Shown one piece after another: positions 1 through 8,951 of a DNA stretch of 64,000 nucleotides. The DNA is from Lentzea albidocapillata. Its GTDB lineage: Bacteria; Actinomycetota; Actinomycetes; Mycobacteriales; Pseudonocardiaceae. The stretch covers positions 124,001-188,000 of the forward strand of contig NZ_JOEA01000007.1 of assembly GCF_000719115.1 (NCBI RefSeq), in the 5' to 3' direction. The first letter of the stretch is position 1, and the number at the start of each line of letters is the position of its first letter. Below the pieces are notes generated by a model, which saw only the letters and a list, made by a program, of their open reading frames with translations, made no database searches and had not been told where the DNA came from. Position numbers and translations under genes: made by a program.

Positions 1-2568
1 CCCGGCTGGACCGTCTCCGGAGACGTGATCCGGTGGACCACCTCCACACCCATGCCGTTGCTCGACGCGGGCGTGGAGTTCTGGGAGGGCGACCGGTTCC
101 TGGGGCGTGCCCAGGAGTCGGCGAACCTGCGGACCTTCACGTTGAAGGCCGCCCTGACCGACCCCGCCGCGCTCCAGGTGCGGTCGGCCGGCAAGCGCCT
201 GGACGTGGTGCAGCCGCCGGCGGCCGGGCTCTCCGTGCCCGAACTGCCGGCGTTGCAGCCACCGGCGGACGTGGATCCCGGCACGCCGGGGCCGTACGCC
301 ACCGGCACCGGCGAGTACGCGCTCGACCCGATCAAGCTGCCCGAGTACGCGGCGCCGATCGAGATGGAGGCCGTCGTCGTCGCGCCCAAGGGTGCGCCGG
401 GCAAGCGGCCGCTCGTGCTCTTCCTGCACGGCAGGCACTTCACCTGCTACAGCAAGTCCGATCCGAACAAGATCCTGATGACCTGGCCGTGTCCCAGCGG
501 TTCGACGGCCGTGCCGAGCCACAAGGGATACCTGAAGGCGCAGCAGTTGCTGGCGTCGCAGGGATATCTGACGGTGTCGATCTCCGCCAACGGTGTCAAC
601 GCCCAGGACGCGCTGACCGCCGACGCGGGTGCGCAGGGGCGTTCGTCGCTGGTGCGCCACCACCTGGCGAAGTGGGCGGACTGGGCGTCCGGCCGGGGCA
701 CCGTGCCCGCGGCCGTGAAGTCCGCCCCGGCCGCCGACATGACGAAGGTGCTGCTGGTGGGCCACTCCCGTGGCGGCGAGGGCGTCAACCGCGCCGCCAC
801 CGACAGCCTCACCCCGCCGCCCGGCGACACCGGGTTCAGCGGCCCGGTGCGCTGGAACATCCGCGGTGACGTGCTGATCGGCCCCACGATCTTCGGTCAC
901 AACCCGGCGCCGGACGTGCCCTCGGTGACGTTCCTGCCCGGTTGCGACGGTGACGTGTCCGACCTGCAGGGCCAGATCTTCGTGGACCAGACGCGCGGCC
1001 TGAGCCGTGGCGACGCGTTGCACAGCGCGCTCTACATGGTCGGCGCGAACCACAACTACTTCAACAGCGAGTGGACTCCCGGCCAGGCCCAGGCGCCGGC
1101 GTTCGACGACTTCTGGCCAGGCCAGCAGCCGGACCCGCTGTGCACGCCCGGTGCCCCGACCCGCCTGACCGCCGACCAGCAGCAGGCCATGGGCGCCACC
1201 TACGTCGCGGCGTCCGCGCGCTTGTTCCTCGGCCGCGACGAGTCCGTGCTGCCCCTGCTCGACGGCTCCGGTGTCCGTGCGCCGTCCGCCGACCCGGCCC
1301 GCGTCCTCTCGCACGCCATCGGAGGCGACCGCAGGTCGTTCGTGGTGCCGGACGGTTCCACCCAGGTGTCCGGCAGCGCGCGGGTCTGCCAGCAGACGTC
1401 CCGTGACGCCGCTCTCGCCTGCAGCACCACGCGTTCGCCGCACTTCGTCGGCTTCCGCGGTGCGGTGGCGCAGCCCGAACGCCTGTCGGTCGCGCTGAAG
1501 TGGTCAGCCGCCGGTCAGACCGGGGTGGTCACGCCTTCCGCGCCGGTGTCGCTGAACGACTCGCGCGACCTGGCACTCCGCCTGGCCGTTCCGCCGAACG
1601 CCGCGGCCACCCGCTTCGGAGTCTCCGTGACCGACCACAGTGGACGGAAGCACCCGCTCGGCTCCGTCTCGGTGACCGGGCTTCCCGGCTCGGACCGCAC
1701 GAGTTCGTTGTGGGCGCAGGAAGTCCGCGTGCCGCTGCCCTCGGGCGTAGGCCGCGTCGCTTCGCTGGAACTGGTTCCCGAGTCCGCGTCCGGCGAGGCG
1801 TGGCTGATCGACGCCTACGGCTGGGACAGGGGACTCGTCCCGGTGGTTCCCACGCGCCTGGCCCGTGTCGACGCCGTCGTCACGGCCGTCGACGAGGGCG
1901 ACTCCGGCACGCAGACCCACAACATCGTCGTCACCGCGACCGGCAACGGCACCCGCGTGATCAGGCTCTTCTGCAACGAGCCGGGCAACCAGCCCGCGAC
2001 CAGGCTCGTGACGCTCAAGCCGGGCGAGCACCGCGCCGAGGTGCCGGTGACCTACACCGGCAACACGAAGTGGAGTGCCGACGTCCGCCATCCCGTGTCG
2101 GTGCAGGCGATCTCGAACGCGGTCGTCGGTTCCGCGACCGGTGGCCTGCTGGTGCGCAACGACGACCCCGCGCCCAAGGTGACGGTCACGCCCGTCGCCG
2201 ACAGCGTGGTGGAGGGCGGCGCCCTGAAGTGGAAGCTGACCCTGTCCGAACCGGTCGATTCGCCGGTCACGCTCAGCGGAGCGCCGGTGGCACCCGTCTC
2301 CGGCACCGAACTGTCCACAACGGACGTCAACGCCGAGTGGCTCCTGCGGAACTCGGGCGAGGAAGCGCTGCCGTCACGGCCGTTGTCCGCCACCCAGCTC
2401 GGGTTCTACGCCTTCATCCGCCCGGGCGAGACCTCGGTCGAGTTCTCGGTGCCGACCGTGGCCGACAGCGAGACCGAGGGTGAGGAGCAGGTCAGGCTGA
2501 AGTTCGAGGGCGTCTCGCCCACCGGCACGGACTTCGAGGTGATTGGCAAGGTCAGGGAGGCGGCGTAA
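1..2568 (+). CDS. Secreted-type alpha/beta hydrolase with C-terminal beta-sandwich repeats (5' partial)
   Basis: The frame is open from base 1, so the gene begins upstream of the window; the GTG at 25 is only an internal candidate. About 850 residues are visible. An alpha/beta-hydrolase core is indicated by an LFLHGRHFTCY strand/oxyanion segment (about residue 132) and the nucleophile elbow GHSRGGEG, with Ser near residue 248 (base 766). A short N-terminal stretch before it resembles an immunoglobulin-like domain. After about residue 600 the protein becomes beta-rich, and a Calx-beta-like segment (ADSVVEGGALKWKLTLSEP) sits near residue 730. This layout fits an exported esterase or lipase-like enzyme with accessory beta domains; the signal peptide would lie outside the window. 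Substrate unknown. It ends 78 bp before the convergent sodN, with a shared terminator between them. Confidence 0.75.
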   Translation, partial: PGWTVSGDVIRWTTSTPMPLLDAGVEFWEGDRFLGRAQESANLRTFTLKAALTDPAALQVRSAGKRLDVVQPPAAGLSVPELPALQPPADVDPGTPGPYATGTGEYALDPIKLPEYAAPIEMEAVVVAPKGAPGKRPLVLFLHGRHFTCYSKSDPNKILMTWPCPSGSTAVPSHKGYLKAQQLLASQGYLTVSISANGVNAQDALTADAGAQGRSSLVRHHLAKWADWASGRGTVPAAVKSAPAADMTKVLLVGHSRGGEGVNRAATDSLTPPPGDTGFSGPVRWNIRGDVLIGPTIFGHNPAPDVPSVTFLPGCDGDVSDLQGQIFVDQTRGLSRGDALHSALYMVGANHNYFNSEWTPGQAQAPAFDDFWPGQQPDPLCTPGAPTRLTADQQQAMGATYVAASARLFLGRDESVLPLLDGSGVRAPSADPARVLSHAIGGDRRSFVVPDGSTQVSGSARVCQQTSRDAALACSTTRSPHFVGFRGAVAQPERLSVALKWSAAGQTGVVTPSAPVSLNDSRDLALRLAVPPNAAATRFGVSVTDHSGRKHPLGSVSVTGLPGSDRTSSLWAQEVRVPLPSGVGRVASLELVPESASGEAWLIDAYGWDRGLVPVVPTRLARVDAVVTAVDEGDSGTQTHNIVVTATGNGTRVIRLFCNEPGNQPATRLVTLKPGEHRAEVPVTYTGNTKWSADVRHPVSVQAISNAVVGSATGGLLVRNDDPAPKVTVTPVADSVVEGGALKWKLTLSEPVDSPVTLSGAPVAPVSGTELSTTDVNAEWLLRNSGEEALPSRPLSATQLGFYAFIRPGETSVEFSVPTVADSETEGEEQVRLKFEGVSPTGTDFEVIGKVREAA

Positions 2569-2589
2569 CCACGTCTGCCCCGCAACGAC

Positions 2590-2627
2590 GAACGGCGCCG
2601 CCCCCGAACAGGGGAGCGGCGCCGTTC
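2590..2627. terminator. Bidirectional hairpin terminator between hydrolase and sodN
   Basis: A perfect 12-bp stem (GAACGGCGCCGC with its complement) closes a 14-nt loop in the 77-bp gap between two convergent genes. There is no long U-tract, as is usual in actinobacteria. It can serve both genes. Confidence 0.75.
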
Positions 2628-2645
2628 AGCAAGACCAGGAAGGGC

Positions 2646-3053
2646 TCAGCCCTGCTTGGTCTCCCAGAAGATCTTGTCGATCTGCGCGATCAGGTCGAGC
2701 AGCGCCTGACCCGAAGCCGGGTCCATGGACCCCTTCGTGCCGCTCGCACCCGCGGCCTTGGTGGCGCGGTTGAACAGGTCGTGCAGCTCGGGGTACTTCT
2801 CGAAGTGCGGCGGCTTGAAGTAGTCCGTCCACAGCACCCACAGGTGGTGCTTGACGAGCTCGCTGCGCTGCTCCTTGATCAGGACAGCGCGCTCCCGGAA
2901 CTCCGGGTCCTCGTTGGCCTGGTACTTCTCCTGGACCGCCTTGACCGACTCGGCCTCGATGCGGGCCTGCGCCGGGTCGTAGACACCGCACGGCAGGTCG
3001 CAGTGCGCGGTGGCTTCGACGCGCGGGCGGAGAATGCGCGACACGAGTCGCAT
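2646..3053 (-). CDS. sodN: Nickel superoxide dismutase
   Basis: This 135-residue protein disproportionates superoxide in the cytoplasm using a nickel centre. The nickel hook HCDLPCGVYD begins at residue 17, directly after a 16-residue propeptide that must be removed to expose His1; Cys2 and Cys6 of the mature enzyme are Cys18 and Cys22 here. Family-typical segments follow (DPAQARIEAESVKAVQEKY, KHHLWVLWTDYFKPPHFEKYPEL, QIDKIFWETK). Length matches the family (about 131 residues). The ATG is preceded by GGGAGG. The divergent sodX, 75 bp away, encodes the probable propeptide protease. In streptomycetes sodN is activated by nickel and repressed by Nur under low nickel; I could not identify a Nur box by eye. 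Confidence 0.96.
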   Translation of the reverse strand: MRLVSRILRPRVEATAHCDLPCGVYDPAQARIEAESVKAVQEKYQANEDPEFRERAVLIKEQRSELVKHHLWVLWTDYFKPPHFEKYPELHDLFNRATKAAGASGTKGSMDPASGQALLDLIAQIDKIFWETKQG

Positions 3054-3128
3054 CGTTCCTCCCAGAATGAAAAAACAGTGGATGCTCCGACAGGTAGGAC
3101 CTTACTCCGGCCGACCGAAGGGTGATCG
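3054..3128. promoter_or_regulatory. Divergent promoter region of sodN and sodX
   Basis: This 75-bp gap holds both start regions. It is locally A-rich (an AATGAAAAAACAG stretch) beside the sodN ribosome-binding site. No -35/-10 pair or operator could be assigned confidently. Confidence 0.45.
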
Positions 3129-3431
3129 TTGAGACCGCGTCTCTCCACCGTGCTCGTGCGGGGTCCGTCGATGGTCCCTGCCCTGCGCGACGACGACATC
3201 GTGCTGGTCAGGTGGGGTGCGACGCCCAGGCCGGGGCAGGTCGTGCTGGTGCGGTGGGCGAGCAGACCTGGCCAGCTGTCGGTGAAGCGTGCCTCCCACG
3301 AAGTGGACGGGGGGTGGCACGTGGTGGGAGACAACCCGTTCGCGAGCACTGACTCCGAACACCTCGGACCTGCGGAGGTGCTCGGAGTCGTCAAAGCTCG
3401 ACTATGGCCGAGGCCGGGTTTCAGGCTTTGA
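3129..3431 (+). CDS. sodX: Nickel-type superoxide dismutase maturation protease (S26 family)
   Basis: This 100-residue protein belongs to the signal-peptidase/LexA-like S26 fold. The catalytic serine is in VRGPSMVPAL (Ser14) and the general-base lysine in LSVKRAS (Lys53), followed by the family box VGDNPFASTDS. It lacks an obvious membrane anchor, consistent with a cytoplasmic processing enzyme. Its divergent placement beside sodN matches the known pairing in which this protease trims the SodN propeptide to free the nickel-binding His1. The start is a TTG; no better in-frame start fits the family. Its last 11 bp overlap the convergent epimerase gene. Confidence 0.9.
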   Translation: MRPRLSTVLVRGPSMVPALRDDDIVLVRWGATPRPGQVVLVRWASRPGQLSVKRASHEVDGGWHVVGDNPFASTDSEHLGPAEVLGVVKARLWPRPGFRL

Positions 3432-4020
3432 GGGACGCGTGCAGGGCCAGGCAGTCCTCGTAGCGCGGCAGCACGCCGGCTTCGTAGGCCTCGGCCAGGG
3501 TGGGGGCCGAGGTGTCCTTCTCCGACAGCTGGAACTCGAGCTCGCGCGGCCACGGCAGGTCAAGCGCCGGGTCGAGTGGCGTCAGGCCGTGTTCGCCGGA
3601 CGGGTTGTAGGCGGTGGAGCAGAGGTAGTTCATCGTCGTGTCGTCTTCGAGAGCGATCATCGCGTGGCCCAGGCCCTCGGCGAGGTAGACCGCGTTGCAC
3701 TTCTCGGAGTTCACCAGCACGGCGTCCCACTGGCCGAAGGTGGGGGAGCCGACGCGGATGTCCACGATCACGTCGATGAACGAGCCGCGCGGGCAGAAGA
3801 CGTACTTCGCCTGGGACGGCGGCACGTCCGCGTAGTGGATGCCGCGGATCGTCCCCGCCCGGGAGACGCTGTGGTTGGTCTGGGCTACCCGGAACGGGTG
3901 CCCGACCGCCTCCACGAAGGCGGCCTCCTGGTACGGCGAGACGAACACACCGCGGTCGTCGGGAAATGTCCGAGGGGTGAACTCGAACGCGCCGTCAATT
4001 TTCAGCGAACTCGCCTGCAT
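3421..4020 (-). CDS. dTDP-4-dehydrorhamnose 3,5-epimerase-like protein (RmlC family)
   Basis: A 199-residue cupin enzyme of the RmlC/RfbC family, which epimerises dTDP-4-keto-6-deoxyglucose for rhamnose or other deoxysugars. Visible signatures are FPDDRGVF near residue 20, TIRGIHYA with the catalytic His62, an AKYVFCPRGSFIDVIVDIR strand pair with Lys72, and YLAEGLGHAM (about residue 113). Length is close to the usual 180-200. No other sugar-nucleotide gene is in the window, so the pathway (cell-wall rhamnose or a glycosylated metabolite) cannot be told. It could act as a 3-only or 5-only epimerase of a natural-product pathway. Starts with ATG. Confidence 0.88.
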   Translation of the reverse strand: MQASSLKIDGAFEFTPRTFPDDRGVFVSPYQEAAFVEAVGHPFRVAQTNHSVSRAGTIRGIHYADVPPSQAKYVFCPRGSFIDVIVDIRVGSPTFGQWDAVLVNSEKCNAVYLAEGLGHAMIALEDDTTMNYLCSTAYNPSGEHGLTPLDPALDLPWPRELEFQLSEKDTSAPTLAEAYEAGVLPRYEDCLALHASLKA

Positions 4021-4353
4021 GGCGTCACTCTAAGGCGTCAATTTTTCTTGACCGATCGGGTGCTTCCTGCCTGCAGAAACCGACCGGTCGGTGCAGAAAA
4101 CCGGACGGACGTCTTGCTACATGCCCTCTGACCTGCGGAAAAAGTGTGATCCCCGCCGCAGACAGCAACGCGCGACCCTGCCACACTTCCCGTCATCCGC
4201 ACCCCTCGGGCGGTTCTCCGACGCAACTCGTCGGAGGGCATCGACCGAGTTTCCAGGCCCCGTGTACCCGGCGTGACAACGCTGGGCCGGTGCGCCGTTT
4301 GGTGATGAGCCCATGTTGGGCCACTACGCCGCCCGCACCGCAGGAGGGACGCC
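4021..4353. promoter_or_regulatory. Divergent control region with TetR-like palindromes
   Basis: This 333-bp gap separates the divergent epimerase and malic enzyme genes. It contains a perfect 14-bp palindrome ACCGACCGGTCGGT at 4079-4092, with degenerate relatives nearby (ACCGATCGGG about 4051, ACCGGACGG about 4100). Such palindromes are typical of TetR-family operators; no TetR gene is adjacent. No convincing small ORF or RNA is seen in the rest. Confidence 0.5.
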
Positions 4354-5550
4354 GTGACAGCAGTGAACGAAGCCCGCACCGAGAACTCCGATCCGACGCA
4401 GTTGACGGACGACGAGATCTTCAATGCGCATCTGGGCGGGAAGCTCGAGGTCGGCGCGACCGCCTCGCTCGCTGACCCGAAGGCGCTGTCCATCGCGTAC
4501 ACACCTGGTGTCGCACGAGTGAGCAAGGCCATCGCGCAGGACCCCTCGCTGGCCGCGAAGTACACGTGGGCGCACCGCCTGGTCGTCGTCGTCAGCGACG
4601 GCACCGCGGTGCTCGGTCTCGGCGACATCGGCCCGAGCGCGTCGCTGCCCGTCATGGAGGGCAAGTCCGCGCTGTTCAAGACGTTCGGCGGCCTCGACTC
4701 CATCCCGCTCGTGCTCAACACGACGGACGTGGACGAGATCGTCGAGACGCTCGTGCGGCTGCGCCCGTCGTTCGGCGCGGTCAACCTGGAGGACGTCTCC
4801 GCGCCGCGCTGCTTCGAGCTGGAGCGGAAGCTGATCGAGGCGCTCGACTGCCCGGTCATGCACGACGACCAGCACGGCACGGCCGTCGTGTCGCTCGCCG
4901 CGCTCAACGGCGCGAACACGGTGCTCGGCAAGGACATCAGTGACCAGCGGGTGGTCATCTCCGGTGCGGGCGCCGCGGGCATCGCGATCGCCAAGATCCT
5001 CATCGCCGCCGGTGCCGGCGACATCACGCTGCTCGACTCGCGCGGCATCGTCCGCACGGGCCGGGCCGGTCTCAACCCGGTCAAGGAGGAGATCGCCGCG
5101 GTCACGAACTCCAGCGACCTCGACGGGGGCATCGACGTGGCGCTGCGGGGCGCCGATGTCTTCATCGGTGTCTCGTCGTCCAAGGTCTCCGAGGACCTGA
5201 TCGCGAGCATGGCGAGCGGCTCGATCGTCTTCGCGCTGTCGAACCCGGACCCCGAGGTGCATCCGGAGGTCGCCGCCCGGCACGCCGCGATCGTGGCCAC
5301 CGGCCGCAGCGACTTCCCGAACCAGATCAACAACGTGCTCGCGTTCCCCGGCATTTTCCGCGGGGCTCTCGACGCGGGCGCGCGACGGATCACGGAAGGC
5401 ATGAAACTCGCCGCCGCGGATGCCATTCTCGCGGTCGCGAAGGATGATTTGGGTCCAGACCGAATTGTGCCCTCGGCATTGGACCCGCGCGTCGGACCCG
5501 AGGTCGCGGCGGCTGTGGCCGTGGCCGCGAAGGCCGACGGAGTCGCCTGA
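4354..5550 (+). CDS. NAD(P)-dependent malic enzyme (oxaloacetate-decarboxylating)
   Basis: A 398-residue bacterial-type malic enzyme converting L-malate to pyruvate, CO2 and NAD(P)H in the cytoplasm. The N-terminal malic domain shows LSIAYTPGVA (catalytic Tyr), LGLGDIGP, EGKSALFKTFGG and the metal-binding HDDQHGTAVV. The C-terminal domain has the dinucleotide fold GAGAAGIAIAK at about residue 207 and the family stretch FALSNPDPEV. Length is that of the short bacterial class without a phosphotransacetylase extension. The GTG at 4354 is preceded by AGGAGGGA, which decides the start. Cofactor preference cannot be read reliably. Likely monocistronic, as a hairpin palindrome follows 110 bp downstream. 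Confidence 0.95.
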   Translation: MTAVNEARTENSDPTQLTDDEIFNAHLGGKLEVGATASLADPKALSIAYTPGVARVSKAIAQDPSLAAKYTWAHRLVVVVSDGTAVLGLGDIGPSASLPVMEGKSALFKTFGGLDSIPLVLNTTDVDEIVETLVRLRPSFGAVNLEDVSAPRCFELERKLIEALDCPVMHDDQHGTAVVSLAALNGANTVLGKDISDQRVVISGAGAAGIAIAKILIAAGAGDITLLDSRGIVRTGRAGLNPVKEEIAAVTNSSDLDGGIDVALRGADVFIGVSSSKVSEDLIASMASGSIVFALSNPDPEVHPEVAARHAAIVATGRSDFPNQINNVLAFPGIFRGALDAGARRITEGMKLAAADAILAVAKDDLGPDRIVPSALDPRVGPEVAAAVAVAAKADGVA

Positions 5551-5661
5551 TCCACCCGTTTATTCGCCACCCTTTTGCAAGTGCACGGGTACCGGAACCA
5601 CGAACGTGGTTTTTCGTTAACCCGTGCAGGGGTGGGCGATGACGCTCCGAAGCGCTACCGT

Positions 5662-5693
5662 CCCTCTCCTCGGGTGTTCACCCGAGGAGAGGG
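5662..5693. promoter_or_regulatory. Perfect 32-bp palindrome upstream of GGDEF-EAL gene
   Basis: Two 15-nt arms (CCCTCTCCTCGGGTG and its exact complement) flank a TT centre. It lies 112 bp after the malic enzyme stop and 160 bp before the chosen start of the PAS-GGDEF-EAL gene. It may be an operator for a dimeric regulator or the terminator of the malic enzyme gene; the 2-nt centre and lack of a T-run favour an operator, but both remain possible. Confidence 0.6.
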
Positions 5694-5852
5694 TTCGTGT
5701 TTGCCGCCGTTCGGGTGCCGTTGTCGTGCCCACCTGAATTGCCGCGGGCGGTGGATGCGGGAGAGGGTGGGCCGGTGCCCAAGTGGGTGGGACGCGCGAC
5801 GGTGGTGAACGGCCGTGCACGGACGGCTGTCTCGGAGAGCAGGAAACCTCCG

Positions 5853-8800
5853 ATGACACTGGACGGCCTGACCCTGCCCGACGCACCGTCGTTGCTCGTC
5901 GACGCCAAGGGCGTCGTCATGCAGGCGAACCCCGCCGCCGTGGAGCTCGCGGTCGCGCAGGGCGCCGACGACCTGGTCGGGCATGCGCTCGGTGACCTGC
6001 TCCTGGGCAACTCCGCCGACCTGAGACTGCTGCGCGCGGACGGCACCGAACTGCCGGTGCGCGTCGCCCGGCACGCCGTTCCCGGCACGGGCCTGCAGGC
6101 CGTCCTGCTGATCGACGTCTCCGACCTCGCCTCCGTCGCGGACGCGCTGCGCGACGAACAGCGCCGGCTGCGCAAGGTGCAGCGGGTCGCGAACCTGGGC
6201 TCGTGGGAGTTCGACCCCCGGACCGGCCTGACCGTCTGGTCGGACACGCACTACGAGCTCCTCGGTCTCGAACGCGGCACCGTCGTGCCGGGCGCGCAGG
6301 CCGTTCTCGACGTCGTGCACCCGGACGACTACCGGATGGTGGAGACGTACTGGCACGGTCGCGAGATCACCGGCGACCCGATCGACATCGAGTACCGGAT
6401 CGTGCGCCCGGACGGCCAGCTGCGGTGGATCCGCGGCGTCGCCGAGGCGAGGCTGGACGACGCCGGCGCCCTGGACAAGATCACCGGCTACATCCGCGAC
6501 ATGACCGAGTCGAAGCGCGCGGCCACCGACCTCGCCCAGGAACGGGCGCGGCTGCTGGAGGCGCAGCGCATCGCCCGCATCGGCAGCTGGGCGTACGAGA
6601 CGGGCACGCGCGCCGTGCACCGCAGCGAAGTGCTGATGGAGATGTACGCCGAGCTGGGCATGCACCCGGACGACGACCTGCTCAGCGGCGTGCACCCGGA
6701 CGACCGCGAGGCCGTCAAGGCGATCCGCCACTCGTTGCTGCACGCCAGCGACGGCGAACCGGTCGAGGTCGAGGTCCGCAGCGAGGTCGGCGAGCGCGTC
6801 TACATGTGCCGCGCCCGTGCGGAGATCGCGCCGTCCGGCCGCATCGAGCGCTACCACGGCACGATCCAGGACGTCACCGAGGCTCGTGCGCTGGAACGTC
6901 AGATGCGCGAGGACCGCCGAAGGCTGGCCGACGCGCAGCAGGCCGCGCGCCTGGGCATGTGGGAGTGGAATCCGGCGACCGGCGCCGTCGTGTGGTCGGA
7001 CATGTTGAGCGAGCTCTTCGGCATCCCGGGCGAAGCCGTGGGCAACTACGAGACCTACCTCGGACTCGTGCACCCCGAGGACCGCAGCTGGGTCGACGAC
7101 CTGTGGCGCCAGCTGGCCGTCGACGAGGTCGCCGTGCAGTGCGAACACCGGGTGGTGCGCCACGACGGCTCGATGCGGATCTTCCGCTGCCACGGCATGA
7201 TCGTCCACGACCCGCACGGCAAGCAGCTCGCTGTCGGCACCGCCCAGGACGTCACCGAACAACGTGCCGCCGAGACGCGCATGAAGCGTTCCTCGCAGCG
7301 CTTCACCGACCTCGTGTCCGTGACGCCGGTGGGCATCGGCCTGTTCGACGAGGGCGAGCGCCTGGTCGACGCCAACGACGCGTTGTGCGACCTGCTCGGC
7401 ATGGAACTGGAGCAGCTGCGCGGCATGACCGCCGAACAGCTCACCCACCCCGACGACACCTCGCCCGGCCTGCAGTGGGCGGCCGAGCGCACGCAGAAGA
7501 TCCCGCAGCGCATCCTCGTCCGCCCGGACGGCGAGAAGGTCTACTGCGAACTGCACATCGCGCTGTCCGTGCAGGACGACGGCCGCCGCTTCTGGCTGAT
7601 CGTGTTCCTGGACATCACCGAACGCCGTCGCGCCGCCGAGGCGTTGCGCCACCAGGCCACCCACGACGAACTGACCGGCCTGCCGAACCGCGCGCTGGTG
7701 AAGGAGATCCTCGGCAAGCTGCTGGAGGGTCCCGGCCGCTCCAAGGTCGCCGTCCTCTTCTGCGACATCGACAACTTCAAGCGCGTCAACGACTCCCTCG
7801 GCCACGACGCGGGCGACGAGCTCCTGGTCGCCCTGGCGCGACGCCTGGAAGGCGGTCTGCCGGACGGCTGCACCGCGGCCCGGCTGTCCGGTGACGAGTA
7901 CGTGATCATCGCCGAGGACCTCGACGCCGTGGGCGGCGTCGACGCCCTGGCGACACGGGTCGCGTCGCTGTTGAGGACCGCGGTTCCGGTGCACGGCCAG
8001 CTGGTCCGGGTCTCGGCCTCGATCGGCGCGGCTGTCCCGAACGGCTCGCGCGCCAACGGCGCCGACCTGCTCAGGTTCGCCGACGCCGCGATGTTCGAGG
8101 CGAAGCGCGCCGGCGCCGGACGGGTCTCGCTGGCCTCGGCCGCGTTGATCGCGTCCGCGGACCGCCAGGTGCACCTCGAAGGCCAGCTCCGCGAGGCCCT
8201 GCAGAACGATGGCCTGGCGCTGCACTACCAGCCCGTCGTGGGCGTCGACGGCGCCATCCTCACCGCAGAGGCCCTCGTGCGCTGGCCGCACCCCGATCGC
8301 GGACTGCTGCCGCCGGACGTGTTCCTGCCGGTCGCCGAGCAGGGTGACCTGATGCGCGAACTCGACCGCTGGGTGCTGCGGACGGCGTTGAAGGAGGCCG
8401 CGACCTGGCCCGCGCCCGACGGCCGCCCGGTGTCGGTCGCCGTGAACCTCGCCGGCCTGGTGCCGGGCGATCCGGAGTTCGTCGACATCGTGTCGACCGC
8501 GATCATGGAGTCCGGTGTCCCGTGGGAACGCGTGGTGCTGGAACTGGTCGAGACGGCGTTCGTCGACCTGCCGTCCCGAGTCCGCCAGTCGATGGACGAA
8601 CTGGTGAAGCGCGGCGTGCAGTTCGCCGTCGACGACTTCGGCACCGGCTACTCGTCACTGGCCCGCCTGAAGGACCTGCCGGCCCAGATCATCAAGGTGG
8701 ACCGGCGCTTCGTTTCGGGCGTGGGCAACGACTCCTCGGACTTCGCCGTCGCCCGCGCCGTCGTGGACATGGCCCGCGCGATGGGACGCAAGTGCGTCGC

Positions 8801-8951
8801 GGAGGGCGTGGAGACCGCCACCCAGTTCCACGTCCTGCGCGGTGTCGGCGTGGACGCTTATCAGGGCTGGCTGTTCTCGCGTCCCGTGCCGCCCAAGGAG
8901 TTCCGCGCGGTGCTAGCTCTCGGGCCGCTCCACATACCCCGCGCTGGCTGA
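5853..8951 (+). CDS. Multi-PAS diguanylate cyclase/phosphodiesterase (GGDEF-EAL)
   Basis: A soluble 1032-residue c-di-GMP protein. Five PAS modules are seen, starting near residues 8, 109, 236, 362 and 479; modules 2-4 share a GSWxxxP-type opening (LGSWEFDP, IGSWAYE, LGMWEWNP) and end in PAC-like D-x-T-E segments. The GGDEF domain (about residues 600-760) opens with HDELTGLPNR and carries SGDEY at about 679 in place of GGDEF; no RxxD inhibitory site precedes it. The EAL domain follows (TAEALVRW about 804, then DDFGTGYSS and AEGVET), so the phosphodiesterase ligands look intact. I chose ATG 5853 over the upstream GTG 5697 because the PAS homology starts after it, an AGGAAA precedes it, and 5697 abuts a palindrome. 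There are no transmembrane segments, so the signal is probably cytosolic. Its 3' end overlaps the next gene by 39 bp, convergently. Confidence 0.9.
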   Translation: MTLDGLTLPDAPSLLVDAKGVVMQANPAAVELAVAQGADDLVGHALGDLLLGNSADLRLLRADGTELPVRVARHAVPGTGLQAVLLIDVSDLASVADALRDEQRRLRKVQRVANLGSWEFDPRTGLTVWSDTHYELLGLERGTVVPGAQAVLDVVHPDDYRMVETYWHGREITGDPIDIEYRIVRPDGQLRWIRGVAEARLDDAGALDKITGYIRDMTESKRAATDLAQERARLLEAQRIARIGSWAYETGTRAVHRSEVLMEMYAELGMHPDDDLLSGVHPDDREAVKAIRHSLLHASDGEPVEVEVRSEVGERVYMCRARAEIAPSGRIERYHGTIQDVTEARALERQMREDRRRLADAQQAARLGMWEWNPATGAVVWSDMLSELFGIPGEAVGNYETYLGLVHPEDRSWVDDLWRQLAVDEVAVQCEHRVVRHDGSMRIFRCHGMIVHDPHGKQLAVGTAQDVTEQRAAETRMKRSSQRFTDLVSVTPVGIGLFDEGERLVDANDALCDLLGMELEQLRGMTAEQLTHPDDTSPGLQWAAERTQKIPQRILVRPDGEKVYCELHIALSVQDDGRRFWLIVFLDITERRRAAEALRHQATHDELTGLPNRALVKEILGKLLEGPGRSKVAVLFCDIDNFKRVNDSLGHDAGDELLVALARRLEGGLPDGCTAARLSGDEYVIIAEDLDAVGGVDALATRVASLLRTAVPVHGQLVRVSASIGAAVPNGSRANGADLLRFADAAMFEAKRAGAGRVSLASAALIASADRQVHLEGQLREALQNDGLALHYQPVVGVDGAILTAEALVRWPHPDRGLLPPDVFLPVAEQGDLMRELDRWVLRTALKEAATWPAPDGRPVSVAVNLAGLVPGDPEFVDIVSTAIMESGVPWERVVLELVETAFVDLPSRVRQSMDELVKRGVQFAVDDFGTGYSSLARLKDLPAQIIKVDRRFVSGVGNDSSDFAVARAVVDMARAMGRKCVAEGVETATQFHVLRGVGVDAYQGWLFSRPVPPKEFRAVLALGPLHIPRAG

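Noticed and set aside
4038-5570. A 510-codon frame opposite malic enzyme
   Set aside because: Ser/Ala/Pro/Thr-rich antisense shadow of a clear malic enzyme gene.
5655-8291. An 878-codon open frame opposite the PAS-GGDEF-EAL gene
   Set aside because: Antisense shadow: repetitive Val/Arg/His/Asp composition, no motif, and the sense gene has clear domains.
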